Positions 1-9,071 of a stretch of DNA of 64,000 nt are shown here, piece by piece; the stretch's first letter is position 1, and each line of letters opens with the position of its first letter. The translations under genes and the position numbers were made by a program. Location of the stretch: positions 378,570-442,569 of the forward strand of contig HG799469.1 in the NCBI GenBank assembly GCA_000531095.1. The letters are read 5' to 3'. The notes beneath the pieces were generated by a model. It had not been told where the DNA came from. It saw only the letters and a program-made list of their open reading frames with translations, and did not search any database. Source of the stretch: Gemmata massiliana. Lineage in GTDB: Bacteria > Planctomycetota > Planctomycetia > Gemmatales > Gemmataceae.

Positions 1-467
1 TGCTGTGGTGTGTATGGAGCGTCATGGTGGTTTCCCAAGTTGTTTGAGTGGAATGCAACTTGAAATGAAGTCTCATCCCGCACCGGGCGTCATGGGACAT
101 GTAATTTAGTGGCCACTAAATTGGCGTACAACCCCAAAAAACTGTCGGCGCGGAAAAACGAGATCGCTTTGCTGTTTCTTTGTGGCCTCAACTTTGGAAC
201 AGCGTATTTTGAGGTGCAGATCGGTGATGCTTTAACCACCGAATTGACATGTCCACGGAACCAATTGCCGACACTGAATTGCCCGGTGGTGCCACGATTG
301 TCGCTGACCGCCATCGGTTTGATGGGTAATCACTCCAGTGGGGTGCCCTGACACGCGATGCTTGAGGTGACGCACTTGGTACGGATGTTTCGGTGCATGA
401 GAACGGTTTGATGCCCCGCAGGAACGCAGTGCTACTCAGCTGAGGGCGTAGTTGTAAGTTGTTGGGT
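1..467. other. Non-coding stretch before the first insertion sequence
   Basis: No convincing gene is visible. The short open frames on either strand show no domain, no ribosome binding site and no composition unlike chance. It lies directly upstream of a decayed IS630 transposase, so it may hold IS flank, but I could not define terminal repeats here. Confidence 0.5.
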
Positions 468-1412
468 ATGAGGAGCAAAGGAACGGCGGTGGAGTTGGAG
501 GCGCGTCGCCTGCTGGCGGTACAGCGTGTCGCCGAGGGGTGGTCGCAGAAGGATGTGGCCGCGTTCTTGGGTGTGCACTGGGGCACCGTGGCCCAGCACT
601 GGGGCCGCGGGGACCAGGGTCTGAAGGCCAAGCCCACACCCGGGCGCCCGGGGCTCTTGACCGGCGCCCAAGAGTGCCAGGTGCTCGGGCGGCTCGGCCG
701 ATCCCCGACCGAATACGGGTTCGATACGGACCTGCGGACCGCGCGCCGGGTTGCCGAGGTGATCCACACGCGATTCGGGGTCCGGTTCCACCCGAGCTAC
801 CTGCGCGAGTGGCTCTCGGCGCGCAACTGCTCCCCGCAGAAGCCCGCGCGCCCGGCCCGGCAACGGGACCAACCGGGGATCGACCGGTGGGTGGCCCGGG
901 ACTGGAAGCGGATTCAAAAAAGGCCCGGGACGCACGCGCCCACCTCGTCCTGATCGACGAGGCCGGGTTGTTCCTGAACTCGCGGGGGCGCCGGAGCTGG
1001 GCTCCGCGCGGGCGCACTCCGGTGATCCGCGGGGACGGGGGCGGCGCCACAAGGTGTCGGTGATCGGGGCCGTGACCGTGTCGCCCCGGACCCGGCGCCT
1101 CGGGTTGTACTTCGCCAACCGCATCGACGGGTACTTCGGGGCCGGTGAGGTGGTCGCGTTCCTCCGGAACCTCCTGCGGTCGCTCTCGGGGAAGGTGCTC
1201 GTGGTGTGGGATGGTGACTCCAATCACACACACACAAGGGTCTGGTGATACGCGCGCTCTTGCGCCGCAATACACGGGTGCACCTGGAGCGACTCCCGCC
1301 CTACGCACCCGAGTTGAACCCGGTCGAACTCGTGTGGAGTTGGTTGAAGTACGCCCAACTGTCGAACTTCGTTCCCCGAGATCCTCGACCGGCTCATCCG
1401 ATTGAAGTGTAA
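468..1412 (+). pseudogene. IS630-family transposase, broken by three frameshifts
   Basis: The conceptual protein begins with an IS630-type helix-turn-helix half (RSKGTAVELEARRLLAVQRV, then GWSQKDVAAFLGV) and continues in three further frames. The DDE catalytic parts are all recognisable: LVLIDEAG near 941, VVWDGD near 1203 and PYAPELNPVE near 1300. Reading goes from frame 3 to 2 (about 925), then to 1 (about 1050), then back to 3 (about 1235), ending at TAA 1410-1412. Three shifts are too many for programmed frameshifting, so the copy is dead. The ATG at 468 is preferred over the TTG at 459. Family assignment is by motif recognition only. Confidence 0.8.
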
Positions 1413-1543
1413 CGCCGCCTTGTTGAGAGCGCTCTGGGATGGCTCCGAACTCCCTTTCCCAGAGCCTCCAAACGGGTAGCTTTGCTTACATTCTGGACAG
1501 TAGTGATTTAGAGAGACGCATTTTGCCGTGGGTTCATAAGTAT

Positions 1544-2510
1544 TAGACTCGTTGCAAAATAGCGGGGTCTGGCTATTCGGACGGCATAACGAATTATGAG
1601 AAGCTGGTTCGGAAGTCGTCGTTCTTTCGCGCGTTTACGGGACAAACTGCCGGCGCGTTCGACAAGCTCCTGACCGATCTGGAGCCGGTGTGGCTCGCTC
1701 GAAAGGCGAAACAATCGGCGAACCGGCCTCGGCAGCGCAAGCCCGGTGCCGGGCGCAAGGCGAAGCTCCGGTTGGCCGACCGGCTGTTGCTGACGCGGCT
1801 GTACTACCGGGCGTACATCACGCAGGAGTTCGTGGGATTCTTGTTCGGCGTGGATAAGGGAACGGTGTCGCGAAAGGTTCAGGAACTGAGCCTGTGCATG
1901 ACCGGTGTGTTCCGCATCCCGGAGAACAAGGTGCGCATCGATCCGGGCGACCTCGAAGCGGTGTTCGTGGACGCGACCGAGCAACCCGTGAATCGCCCCA
2001 CGCGAGGCCAACGGCGCAGTTACTCGGGGAAGAAGAAGCGTCACACGGTGAAGCATCACGTGGTCGTGACGCGGGCGCGCAAGGGACCGGGCGAGAAACA
2101 GAAGGTGCGGATCAAGGCCGTGTCGAAGGGGGCGAAGGGGCGCGTTCGCGACAAGAAGGTGTACGACCGGTCGCGGTTGCAGGTTCCCGAGGGCGTGCCG
2201 AAATCGGGCGATAGTGGGTATCAGGGGAGCCACTTACGGGTACCCCAAAAGAAGCCGAAGAAGGGGCAACTGAGTGACGAGCAGAGGCACGCGAATCGGC
2301 GGTTGGCGAAGGAGCGGATCGTGGCCGAACACGGGATCGGGAAGATGAAGATCTGGCGCATCGCCTCAGACCGGTATCGCAATCCGCTCCGGCGCCACAC
2401 GGTGATGATGAAGAACGTCGCGGGCCTCCACAACCGCGTGTACGGATAACGGCCACACGACTGTATGGCCGAAGTACGCCTGGATCAGCGCCTATTGCGC
2501 AACAAGTCTA
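1544..2510 (+). mobile_element. IS5-family insertion sequence with imperfect terminal inverted repeats
   Basis: The left end begins TAGACTCGTTGC at 1544 or just before. The right end, read on the other strand from 2510, begins TAGACTTGTTGC. The repeats continue as AATAG a few bases further in, giving roughly 17 matching positions over 20. They enclose one transposase frame. A target-site duplication is not certain; flanks TAT/TTG would fit a very short one. Confidence 0.7.
1586..2449 (+). CDS. IS5-family (DDE_Tnp_4) transposase, start codon degenerate
   Basis: This is an endonuclease that would cut and join the ends of the surrounding element. Visible are an N-terminal NYEKLVRKSSFFRAFTG segment, a helix-turn-helix region (YITQEFVGFLFGVDKGTVSR) and the DDE core: VFVDATEQPV, then KSGDSGYQG, then KERIVAEHGIGKMKIWR. 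Homology to the family's usual start extends upstream to an ATA codon at 1586 with no ATG or GTG in frame. The first canonical start is GTG 1688, which would remove about 34 residues. The start has therefore probably been lost or is non-standard, and activity is doubtful although the rest of the frame is intact. Confidence 0.75.
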   Translation: MTNYEKLVRKSSFFRAFTGQTAGAFDKLLTDLEPVWLARKAKQSANRPRQRKPGAGRKAKLRLADRLLLTRLYYRAYITQEFVGFLFGVDKGTVSRKVQELSLCMTGVFRIPENKVRIDPGDLEAVFVDATEQPVNRPTRGQRRSYSGKKKRHTVKHHVVVTRARKGPGEKQKVRIKAVSKGAKGRVRDKKVYDRSRLQVPEGVPKSGDSGYQGSHLRVPQKKPKKGQLSDEQRHANRRLAKERIVAEHGIGKMKIWRIASDRYRNPLRRHTVMMKNVAGLHNRVYG

Positions 2511-3148
2511 TTGGCGCGGCATTTGGTTTGTGCGATGGGCTACCGGCTTTGACAAAGCCGGTGGAAGCAATGACTGTATTTTGTAGCCGATTTAAGGCAG
2601 GCAGTGGTCGTTCAGTGTGATGGCTTTGTGAGTGAGGAGGATTGAAAAAACTGTCGTCGCCTGTCAAGCGAAGGACAAACAGGAGCAGAATTCGTAGTGG
2701 CCAAACAAATCTCGAAAAAAAAAACGCGGTCAGATCGCGCATTTATAGGCGGCATGCGAGTGCTTCATGATATTTCTGCTCGGGTTGTTAGTGCCAGCTT
2801 TTTTATTGTCAATTCGTGCCGGGTATTAATTATTGTAGACCGGAGGTTAGTGCGGCATCGCCCGCCGCGCAGATTCTCGTTCCGAGTCAAGGTTCTTGGT
2901 TCGTGTGACGGTTCCGAAAAGGTGTGCGCAGCAAATGGAGTTTCGTGTAAGCGTATTTTCAACCCGTGGGACTGAATATGCTCGCGCCTGACTGGTTGCT
3001 AGACGGACACTCTCGCCGTGGCCCACTCTTGACATGTCCCCTCACCGTTCTAGGGTTCGGCACCCCCAAACGACTACCACAGCTCACCCGTTCAAGCGTC
3101 TCCTCGTGCGGCGACTCGCAATCTGCACGCCCGAGTGGATAGAACCGT
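2511..3148. other. Intergenic region without a recognisable gene
   Basis: The open frames here are short and lack domains. One clear feature is a hairpin at 2532-2552, ACCGGCTTTG facing CAAAGCCGGT, close in style to the GTAGCCGGC...GCCGGCTAC repeats at 25.6 kb, so it is probably a related dispersed repeat. The AT-rich part from 2690 to 2980 differs from the surroundings in base composition. Confidence 0.5.
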
Positions 3149-3199
3149 ATTCTGTTAGATTTTATTTTATTCTAGCAGAATTATCAAATTAAGGGATGA
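3149..3199 (+). promoter_or_regulatory. AT-rich hairpin and ribosome binding site ahead of the lyase gene
   Basis: ATTCTGTTAGA (3149-3159) pairs with TCTAGCAGAAT (3171-3181) around an AT-only loop, with one G-T pair. It ends about ten bases before an AAGGGA ribosome binding site (3191-3196) that serves the ATG at 3203. The position suggests a 5' leader structure or an operator. No protein or RNA family is assigned. Confidence 0.5.
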
Positions 3200-3202
3200 T
3201 TG

Positions 3203-5953
3203 ATGCCTTTCACTCGCTCGCAACAGGTGACGCGCTCTCACGACCAAAGCAAGCAACTGCAGGCGGAGCAACTGGAACAACGTGAACTGATGGCCGCTCT
3301 CGCCTATGACTTCGGCCCCCTTGGTAAGCCGGTCGCGGCAGGGGCGGTCGCGCATGCGCTTGAGCTGTACGGTGCGGCGAACGGCGCGGGGTGGACGAGC
3401 GTATCCAACGGCAGTTGGCTCATGACGGCGAGCCGAAACATTGCCGATCCGATGAACCGAGATTTCGTTTTCGGCTCAGATGCAACATTTAAAGTCGATC
3501 TCCCGAACGGTACTTACGACGTAAGCCCCACCCTGGGCGATTCGGGGTTGGTGCGAGATAAGGTCGGGCTCTGGCTCGAAGGGAGCCAGGTCGCCACAAA
3601 TCTCACGACCCAAGCCGGCGAGTTCATTCGCCCCACTTATCGTGTGACAGTTAAAGACGGCCAGCTCAATTTCCGCATTGCCGACGGCGGAGGGGCTAAT
3701 GGGAATTTCGCGCTCGCGGGGTTGACAATCGCGCCGGCCGGGACAACTCCCCCCAAGACCCCAGGGGCACCGAATTCCACGAACGGGTCTGGCGCAGCGT
3801 GGCCGACAACGGCTCCTTCGCCTACCGGTTCTACTCCCAGTCTGCTCTGGACAACGCAACAGCAAGCCGTATGGAATCGGATGCGCGGGGAAAACGATCC
3901 CTGGTGGCAACTCATTCGTGACAATGCCGACCGAACGGCAACTAAGAGCCAACGATACGGGGACTACGGTCAGTGGGCCGTCTTGGCTTACCAAGTCACC
4001 GGTGATCGGACCTACGCGGCCAAAGCATGGGCGGCTATACAGCCCGTGATTACTGCTGGACCCACGAGCGCTAATCAGGTCCGTCAGTACTTCATGTCTT
4101 ACGCTCAGTTCTACGACTGGCTCAAACCGGCACTGACAGAGAGCCAGAAGTCGACTTATGTCGCCGGACTGAATACCTGGGCGAAGTGGTCCTTGGCGAT
4201 TAACACTCCGGTCTACAAGGGCGGGTTCCGCGTTACGGACAGCGACCAAACAATTGGTCAGTACTTCGGCTTGGCGTTCACGGACCTGGTGACCGGAAGT
4301 CACTGGCTCGATCAGGTTTCGCAGGACGCGACCGGTACCCCTGTGGGTGGCCTCGTAGCGACCGGGGTGAACATGGCCACCGCACGAAACGCAATCAGTC
4401 ACTATGCCCGTCTTGCGGCAGGCGGGGAGTTTATTGAAAGTAGCAGTTACAATATCAATACACTTCAGTTGCTCCTCGAGGGGGTCTCCGGTGTTCGCAC
4501 TGCCACGGGCAAAGATTATTTCCCCGAAGTGACACAATTGATTCCTCAAATTGCACGTGCGCAGATTGCTGCGCTCACGCCTGATTTGAAAGATTCTTTC
4601 TCATGGGGGGATAATGAACATCCTCACGAATTAGAACTTTCTGTACGGCGTACATCGCTTTTAGGCATGCTGGGAGGCTTGACTCAGAATGATCCAACGG
4701 TCGGGCTGTATGCGAATCAATTGGTTAAGGATCTTGTTCAGCAGTACGGCGCGCGGGGTTATCTGAGTGCTGAGCCGATGGACGCGAAATTGTTCAATTT
4801 TTACAACCCGTATGCGGCGGTCGCGGACTGGCGCACCCTCAGTGCGGGGTACTACGCTTCAGGGCGCGGAACGTCCTATTTCCGCGATGGTACGGGAGCT
4901 AATGGTGCTCTCTTCGTAAGCGACATGGGTAACCACTTTGGTGTTGATCACGAAACGACATACATGGGCGATTTTGCTCTGTATCGAAACGGTGAGTGGG
5001 CCGTCACCCGCCCTCTCGGGTACGGAGCGACGGCTGTAAGTGCGGAATCTGCAAATAGCATGATGATCGCTGGGCTCTCAACAATGGCCCAGCATTCGGC
5101 GGTAGCAAACGAGTTCGGCGCGAACGGTTCGTATTCTTACAGTGTTGGAACGACGGGTGGTGATTACTATGTTGCCCCGTACTATCAACCGCCCGCTGCG
5201 TTCCTGAAAGAATGGACCCGCAGCCTTTTCTACCTACCATCGGCTGACGGTAAGTCTTCGACGATTATTAGTTTCGACCGCGTCAATGCGAAAGATCCGC
5301 GAACTGTAGCCGGTTATGACCGTTACCGTGCGGCTGATCGTGCCAAGATCGAAGCCGCGCCCGCCCTCGCTCAGTGGACCATCCACGCTCCCGTCGCTCC
5401 GACCGTGACGAAGAACGGAGTTTCTTGGACGACCGAGGGCGGGCAGAATGTGTCGGTCAGTTCGCTGTCCACAAGTGCCCAGACGATACGCACGTATGAC
5501 GAGTCGGTAATGTGGGCCGGGAACACGGATTTCACTGCGGACGAGAAAGACGGCTACCAGGTTCGCATCTCGAATCAGAACCCCGGTGAGTGGCAGACCA
5601 TGCTGAACGTTGTTCAGGCGTCGACCTCTGGGACGAAACTCGTCAATTCCCTTGTCCAGAGTAAGGGCGGCGAGGCTCAAGGGGCGCTCGTGCAACGGGG
5701 CGGCCAGCCCGACGCGCTGGTCATGTTCGGTGCCCAAGCCGCAGGGCGCGTCACGACGAGTGGCTACAGCGTATCCTTTACAGCGGGAACGGCTACCAGC
5801 GATGTGTATTTGGCCGACCTCGACCCGACGAAGCAGTGGCGGGTTAGTGTTAACGGCGGTGCCGCTGTTAACCTTCAGGTCAGTGCGGCGGGCGTCGGCC
5901 ACCTGGTAACGGCCGGAGTTGGGAAGCAGTCGGTGCAACTCATCGCAGTTTGA
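3203..5953 (+). CDS. Secreted heparinase II/III-like polysaccharide lyase
   Basis: A predicted extracellular lyase of acidic polysaccharides, 916 residues. The N-terminus carries a planctomycete Planc_extracel-type motif (QAEQLEQRELMAAL, about residues 21-34) in place of a classical signal peptide. Residues 35-180 form a beta-rich carbohydrate-binding segment starting YDFGP (FKVDLPNGTYDV, VTVKDGQLNFRIADGGG). After a Pro/Thr linker comes an alpha-helical toroid-like region (about 215-560). The C-terminal beta part has the heparinase-like signature NHFGVDHETTYMGDFALYRNGEW near residue 580, where His and Tyr would be catalytic. Start ATG 3203 follows AAGGGA; TTG 3200 is the alternative. It stands alone between insertion sequences, so it may be a transferred gene. 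Exact substrate is unknown. Confidence 0.75.
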   Translation: MPFTRSQQVTRSHDQSKQLQAEQLEQRELMAALAYDFGPLGKPVAAGAVAHALELYGAANGAGWTSVSNGSWLMTASRNIADPMNRDFVFGSDATFKVDLPNGTYDVSPTLGDSGLVRDKVGLWLEGSQVATNLTTQAGEFIRPTYRVTVKDGQLNFRIADGGGANGNFALAGLTIAPAGTTPPKTPGAPNSTNGSGAAWPTTAPSPTGSTPSLLWTTQQQAVWNRMRGENDPWWQLIRDNADRTATKSQRYGDYGQWAVLAYQVTGDRTYAAKAWAAIQPVITAGPTSANQVRQYFMSYAQFYDWLKPALTESQKSTYVAGLNTWAKWSLAINTPVYKGGFRVTDSDQTIGQYFGLAFTDLVTGSHWLDQVSQDATGTPVGGLVATGVNMATARNAISHYARLAAGGEFIESSSYNINTLQLLLEGVSGVRTATGKDYFPEVTQLIPQIARAQIAALTPDLKDSFSWGDNEHPHELELSVRRTSLLGMLGGLTQNDPTVGLYANQLVKDLVQQYGARGYLSAEPMDAKLFNFYNPYAAVADWRTLSAGYYASGRGTSYFRDGTGANGALFVSDMGNHFGVDHETTYMGDFALYRNGEWAVTRPLGYGATAVSAESANSMMIAGLSTMAQHSAVANEFGANGSYSYSVGTTGGDYYVAPYYQPPAAFLKEWTRSLFYLPSADGKSSTIISFDRVNAKDPRTVAGYDRYRAADRAKIEAAPALAQWTIHAPVAPTVTKNGVSWTTEGGQNVSVSSLSTSAQTIRTYDESVMWAGNTDFTADEKDGYQVRISNQNPGEWQTMLNVVQASTSGTKLVNSLVQSKGGEAQGALVQRGGQPDALVMFGAQAAGRVTTSGYSVSFTAGTATSDVYLADLDPTKQWRVSVNGGAAVNLQVSAAGVGHLVTAGVGKQSVQLIAV

Positions 5954-5956
5954 TCT

Positions 5957-6295
5957 GTAGTGGACCCCATTGTCGAGACCAAAACCCGGCGATTCTTAGC
6001 TGCGCTCTCGCCGGCTCTTTTGACCTTCCCGCCCGGTACACTTCGACCGGGGTCTTGTACCCGAGCGACTGATGGAGCCGGGCCTCGTTGTAGAAGGCGA
6101 AGTACGCCCGCAGCCCCCGCTCCAACTCGGGCACCGACTCGTACTTCACACTTCGCCACAGGCGCTCGACGAACACGTTGTCCAGGCACCGGCCCCGCCC
6201 GTCCATGCTCACCCGAGCCCCGGCCGCCTCGACCCGCTCGACCCACGCCCCGGCCGTGAACTGCACCCCCTGGTCGGTGTTGAACACCTCTGACC
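5957..6295 (-). pseudogene. IS3-family transposase, C-terminal fragment
   Basis: The minus-strand frame encodes the end of an IS3 OrfB integrase core: EVFNTDQGVQFT, MDGRGRCLDNVFVERLWRSVKYE and FAFYNEARLHQSLGYKTPVEVY. Everything upstream of the TDQG aspartate is missing, and the sequence before it (around 6300) is unrelated. The right terminal repeat (TGTAGTGGACCCC) lies at about 5955, immediately after the stop codon of the lyase gene, so the element inserted right at the gene's end. This is a truncated, inactive remnant. Confidence 0.8.
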
Positions 6296-6409
6296 TTCCC
6301 CAGGTTTGGTGGAGTCCGAAGTCGAGGAGTACCGTACGCGCTTGGCGGATCACGTCATTGACATGTGAGTTACCTTCGGGGTTGGTTTTCTCTACCCGAG
6401 GGTTCTGCG

Positions 6410-6787
6410 ATGAACGAGTTAGTTCTTCCCGTCGATCCGCCGAGTGTGCCCACCGATCCGGTTCGCACGCGCCGTGATCCGGCGGCTACCCGGCAGAAGT
6501 GGATCGAGCGGATCGAGCGGTTCCGCTCCGCTGGGGTCACCGTCGCCCAGTTCTGTTCGGTCGAGGGCGTTTCCGTCCCGGCCTTCTATCAGTGGCGTCG
6601 AACGCTGGCGGCCGAGACCGCCACGGAGCCACTCGACGGCCCTACCGTCATCCCCGTACGGATCGCACGACCCGCGCCGGCCGTCGAGGTCGCGCTCCCC
6701 TCGGGTGCCGTGCTCCGCTTCGCGCCCGATTGCGATCCCCAACAGGTGGCGGCTTTGCTCCGGGCCGTGGGAGCAATTTCGTGCTGA
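6410..6787 (+). CDS. IS66-family accessory protein TnpA; adjacent tnpB truncated
   Basis: This 125-residue protein matches the IS66 OrfA type. It has a short N-terminus, a helix-turn-helix ([21 protein letters not shown], then [17 protein letters not shown]) and a C-terminal half with [28 protein letters not shown]. The next IS66 gene, tnpB, starts by overlap at GTG 6780 (LTIPR in frame) but is cut after about six codons by the minus-strand IS630 remnant. The element is therefore dead although tnpA is intact. ATG 6410 is preferred over GTG 6365. Confidence 0.75.
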   Translation: MNELVLPVDPPSVPTDPVRTRRDPAATRQKWIERIERFRSAGVTVAQFCSVEGVSVPAFYQWRRTLAAETATEPLDGPTVIPVRIARPAPAVEVALPSGAVLRFAPDCDPQQVAALLRAVGAISC

Positions 6788-6794
6788 CGATCCC

Positions 6795-7333
6795 GCGCTG
6801 GTACACCTCCAACACGTCCTCCATCGCGCACACGAACCCCGCGCTGGCTTCCGGCGGGATGCACCACTGCTCCTTCAGCCACGGCTTGATCTCGTTTTTT
6901 GCAACGCTTGGCGCACCGTCTCCGGGCAGATCGAATCCACGACCTTCAATTCGACCAGCTTGTCGGCCAGCATCTCCAAGGTCCACGCCACACGCCCCGT
7001 TGGAACCTTCGAGCACGCCAGGGCGATCAGGCGCGCCTCGCCGGCCCCGTCGAGTTTACGCTCCCGGCTGGGCTTGTCCGGCTTCTTGCGGACCAGGGCC
7101 GGTTCCAACCCTTGCTCGACGAACCGCTGCCGAACCCGCTCGATGGTGGCAACGCTGACGTCCAGCGCCTCGGCGATCTGTTGGTCGGTCCAGGCTGGAC
7201 CGCTGTCGGCCTGGTCGGCCTTCAAGAGGATGCGGGCGTGGATCAGTTTCTTGGCAGCCGCCTTACCCGTGGCGACCAACGTGCCCAGGGATTCACGTTC
7301 CTCGGCGGTCAGGGTGACGCGGTATTTCTTCAT
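6795..7333 (-). pseudogene. IS630-family transposase: OrfA plus truncated OrfB
   Basis: OrfA starts at ATG 7333 ([20 protein letters not shown]) and encodes a helix-turn-helix region ([25 protein letters not shown]), stopping at 6875. At an A6 run (6895-6900 on the plus strand as T6) a -1 shift leads into OrfB ([34 protein letters not shown]). That arrangement suits the programmed -1 frameshift used by IS630 elements. OrfB ends abruptly near 6795 at the IS66 junction, before any catalytic residue, so this copy is inactive. It sits inside the IS66 tnpB gene. Confidence 0.75.
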
Positions 7334-7406
7334 GGCGGACTCCTTCGGGTCCACACATCAAAATCGTACCGAGATCACCCCGCAACACAAAACAGTTGAA
7401 CTACTA

Positions 7407-7574
7407 GTGCCGAGGCGCTGGGTGGTGGAGCGCTCGTTCGCCTGGATGGGCCGGTTCCGACGACTGGCCCGGGACTACGAGCGACTGTCCACAACCCTCG
7501 CGGGGTGGCATTGGGTCGCGTTCCTGGTCCTCCTGCTTCACCGCTGGACCCCAATTACGCACTTAGGTTCATAA
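7407..7574 (+). pseudogene. IS5-family transposase, C-terminal fragment
   Basis: The frame encodes [27 protein letters not shown] and then [13 protein letters not shown], the typical last part of IS5/IS1182-like DDE transposases, including the glutamate of the ERSF motif. Nothing of the N-terminal two thirds is present. It is squeezed between the IS630 remnant on the left and the inverted repeat of the next IS630 element, which begins at 7565 inside its last codons. Confidence 0.7.
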
Positions 7575-8777
7575 CAGGCTCTAGGGTATCGGTGGTCCTG
7601 TGTTTTCGTGAAGATGGTTGAACCCCTGGAGGTTCGGCCATGCCGAAGAAGTATATCGTGCGGCTCACGGATGCCGAGCGAGCGGCGCTCGCGGACGTGG
7701 TCAAGAAGCTCAAGGGCTCGTCGCAGAAGGTACGTCGCGCGCAGATCTTGCTGAAGGCCGACGCCGACGGCCCGGCTTGGACCGACGTGAAGATCGCCGA
7801 GGCCGTGGGGTGCCGCACCAAGACCGTCGAGAACATCCGCGCGCGGCTCGTGACGTGCGGATTTGAAGTCACCCTCAACGGGAAGTGTCGCGCGCACGCG
7901 CCGCGCCCCAAGGTTCTCGACGGGGAGCAAGAAGCTCCGGTGATCGCGCTACGGTTGGGGTCTCCACCCAAGGGATTCGCCAACTGGAGTCTGCGACTGT
8001 TGGCGGAGAAGGTCGTGGAACTGGAGATCGTGGAGGCGATCAGCCACGAGACGATCCGCCAGACCCTCAAAAAAGCGGACTGACGAGGCGGAAGATCGAG
8101 TACTGGGTGATCCCTCCGAAGGCCAATGGCGAGTTCGTGGGCCACATGGAGGTGGTGCTGGACACCTATGCGGCGCCCTACGATTGCCGGTACCCGGTGC
8201 TGAACATGGACGAGCAACCGATCCAGTTGCTCCGGGAGACACGGGGCCGATTCCGGCCACGAAGGATCACCCGCGCCGGATCGATTACGAGTACGAGCGG
8301 GCGGGTACGGCGAGCCTCTTTATGTTCTGCGAGCCGTTGGCCGGGTGGCGCCAGGTGCGGGTACGGGAGCACCGGACCAAGGTCGATTGGGCGGTGGAGA
8401 TGGCGGACCTGTTGCGCGGCCGGTACGCGCGGGCCGAGAAGGTGATCCTCGTGTGCGACAACCTGAACACGCACACGATCGGGGCGTTCTACGAAGCGTT
8501 CGATCCAGTAACGGCGCGGTCGCTGGTGCGCCGGCTCGAGTTCCGACACACACCCAAGCACGGCAGTTGGTTAAACATTGCGGAGAACGAGTTGAGCGCG
8601 ATGACCCGGCAGTGCGTGCAGGGCCGTCGGTTCGCGACGATCGAGGAGTTGAGAGCGGAGACGGCCGCATGGTCGGAATACACCAACGACAAACAACGCG
8701 GCGTCGATTGGCAGTTCCGCATCGACGACGCGCGGACCAAACTGAAATCGCTCTACCCTAGAGCCTGTTATGAACCT
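7565..8777 (+). mobile_element. IS630-family element bounded by 24-bp inverted repeats
   Basis: The left repeat at 7565-7588 begins AGGTTCATAACAGGCTCTAG and continues GGTA. Its exact reverse complement is at 8754-8777. The repeats enclose an OrfA and a frameshifted OrfB. Together they define a 1.2-kb element. A third copy of the repeat's first 19 bases lies at 8905. Confidence 0.85.
7640..8083 (+). CDS. IS630-family OrfA (helix-turn-helix DNA-binding part)
   Basis: The 147-residue protein (MPKKYIVRLTDAERAALADV) carries the DNA-binding half of an IS630 transposase, with AWTDVKIAEAVGCRTKTVENIRARL as helix-turn-helix. It ends RQTLKKAD just after an A6 run at about 8070-8075. The next frame, -1 relative, continues with OrfB (RRKIEYWVIPPKANGEFVGHMEVVLD). 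The protein is homologous to OrfA of the copy at 6875-7333 but clearly divergent, so these are two distinct IS630 elements. Confidence 0.8.
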   Translation: MPKKYIVRLTDAERAALADVVKKLKGSSQKVRRAQILLKADADGPAWTDVKIAEAVGCRTKTVENIRARLVTCGFEVTLNGKCRAHAPRPKVLDGEQEAPVIALRLGSPPKGFANWSLRLLAEKVVELEIVEAISHETIRQTLKKAD

Positions 8778-8810
8778 GGCGCGTGTGGAAACGCTTTGAT
8801 TTCAGCGTGA
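8071..8810 (+). pseudogene. IS630-family OrfB (DDE catalytic part), frameshifted
   Basis: Translation after the -1 shift gives YWVIPPKANGEFVGHMEVVL and NMDEQPIQLLRETRG. Near 8255 a single missing base moves the frame again, after which GPIPATKDHPRRIDYEYERAG, KVILVCDNLNTHTIGAFYE and HTPKHGSWLNIAENELSAM follow. The first aspartate (NMDEQ), the second (VCDNLNTH) and the final glutamate (AENEL) are all there, but in two frames. The second shift is not at a slippery run, so I treat it as decay. The frame runs on through the right inverted repeat. Confidence 0.75.
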
Positions 8811-8904
8811 CGGCACATGCGTGCCAGACGGCCGCGACCCTCTTTCCATGTCCCCGCCCTGCGAAACTGCAAAAGCGCCGGGAAACCGAGCGGCGATCTG
8901 ACCC

Positions 8905-8923
8905 AGGTTCATAACAGGCTCTA
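8905..8923 (+). repeat. Solo IS630 terminal repeat
   Basis: The 19 bases AGGTTCATAACAGGCTCTA repeat the outer end of the element at 7565, in left-end orientation, with no transposase following. It marks a deleted or overwritten second copy whose body was replaced by the IS66 element further right. Confidence 0.7.
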
Positions 8924-9071
8924 AAATCAAAACCTGACACTGCACTAGGGCTAAAGACCTATACCGTCAGTACTTCAAGATGCGTTGACCCTGCCGTGGG
9001 GACAGCGAGCTTCTTCGGCTCGATTTTGAGTTTCTTCGGGCGCGTGTTGCAACGTCACCGGATCTTCGTAC

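Noticed and set aside
2697-2975. Small AT-rich ORF of 92 codons
   Set aside because: No ribosome binding site, no domain and no neighbour in operon; the opposite strand has equally long frames.
8071-8260. Second frameshift of IS630 OrfB as a programmed event
   Set aside because: It is not at a slippery run and needs a single-base loss (GGGCC for GGGCCC), so it is decay.
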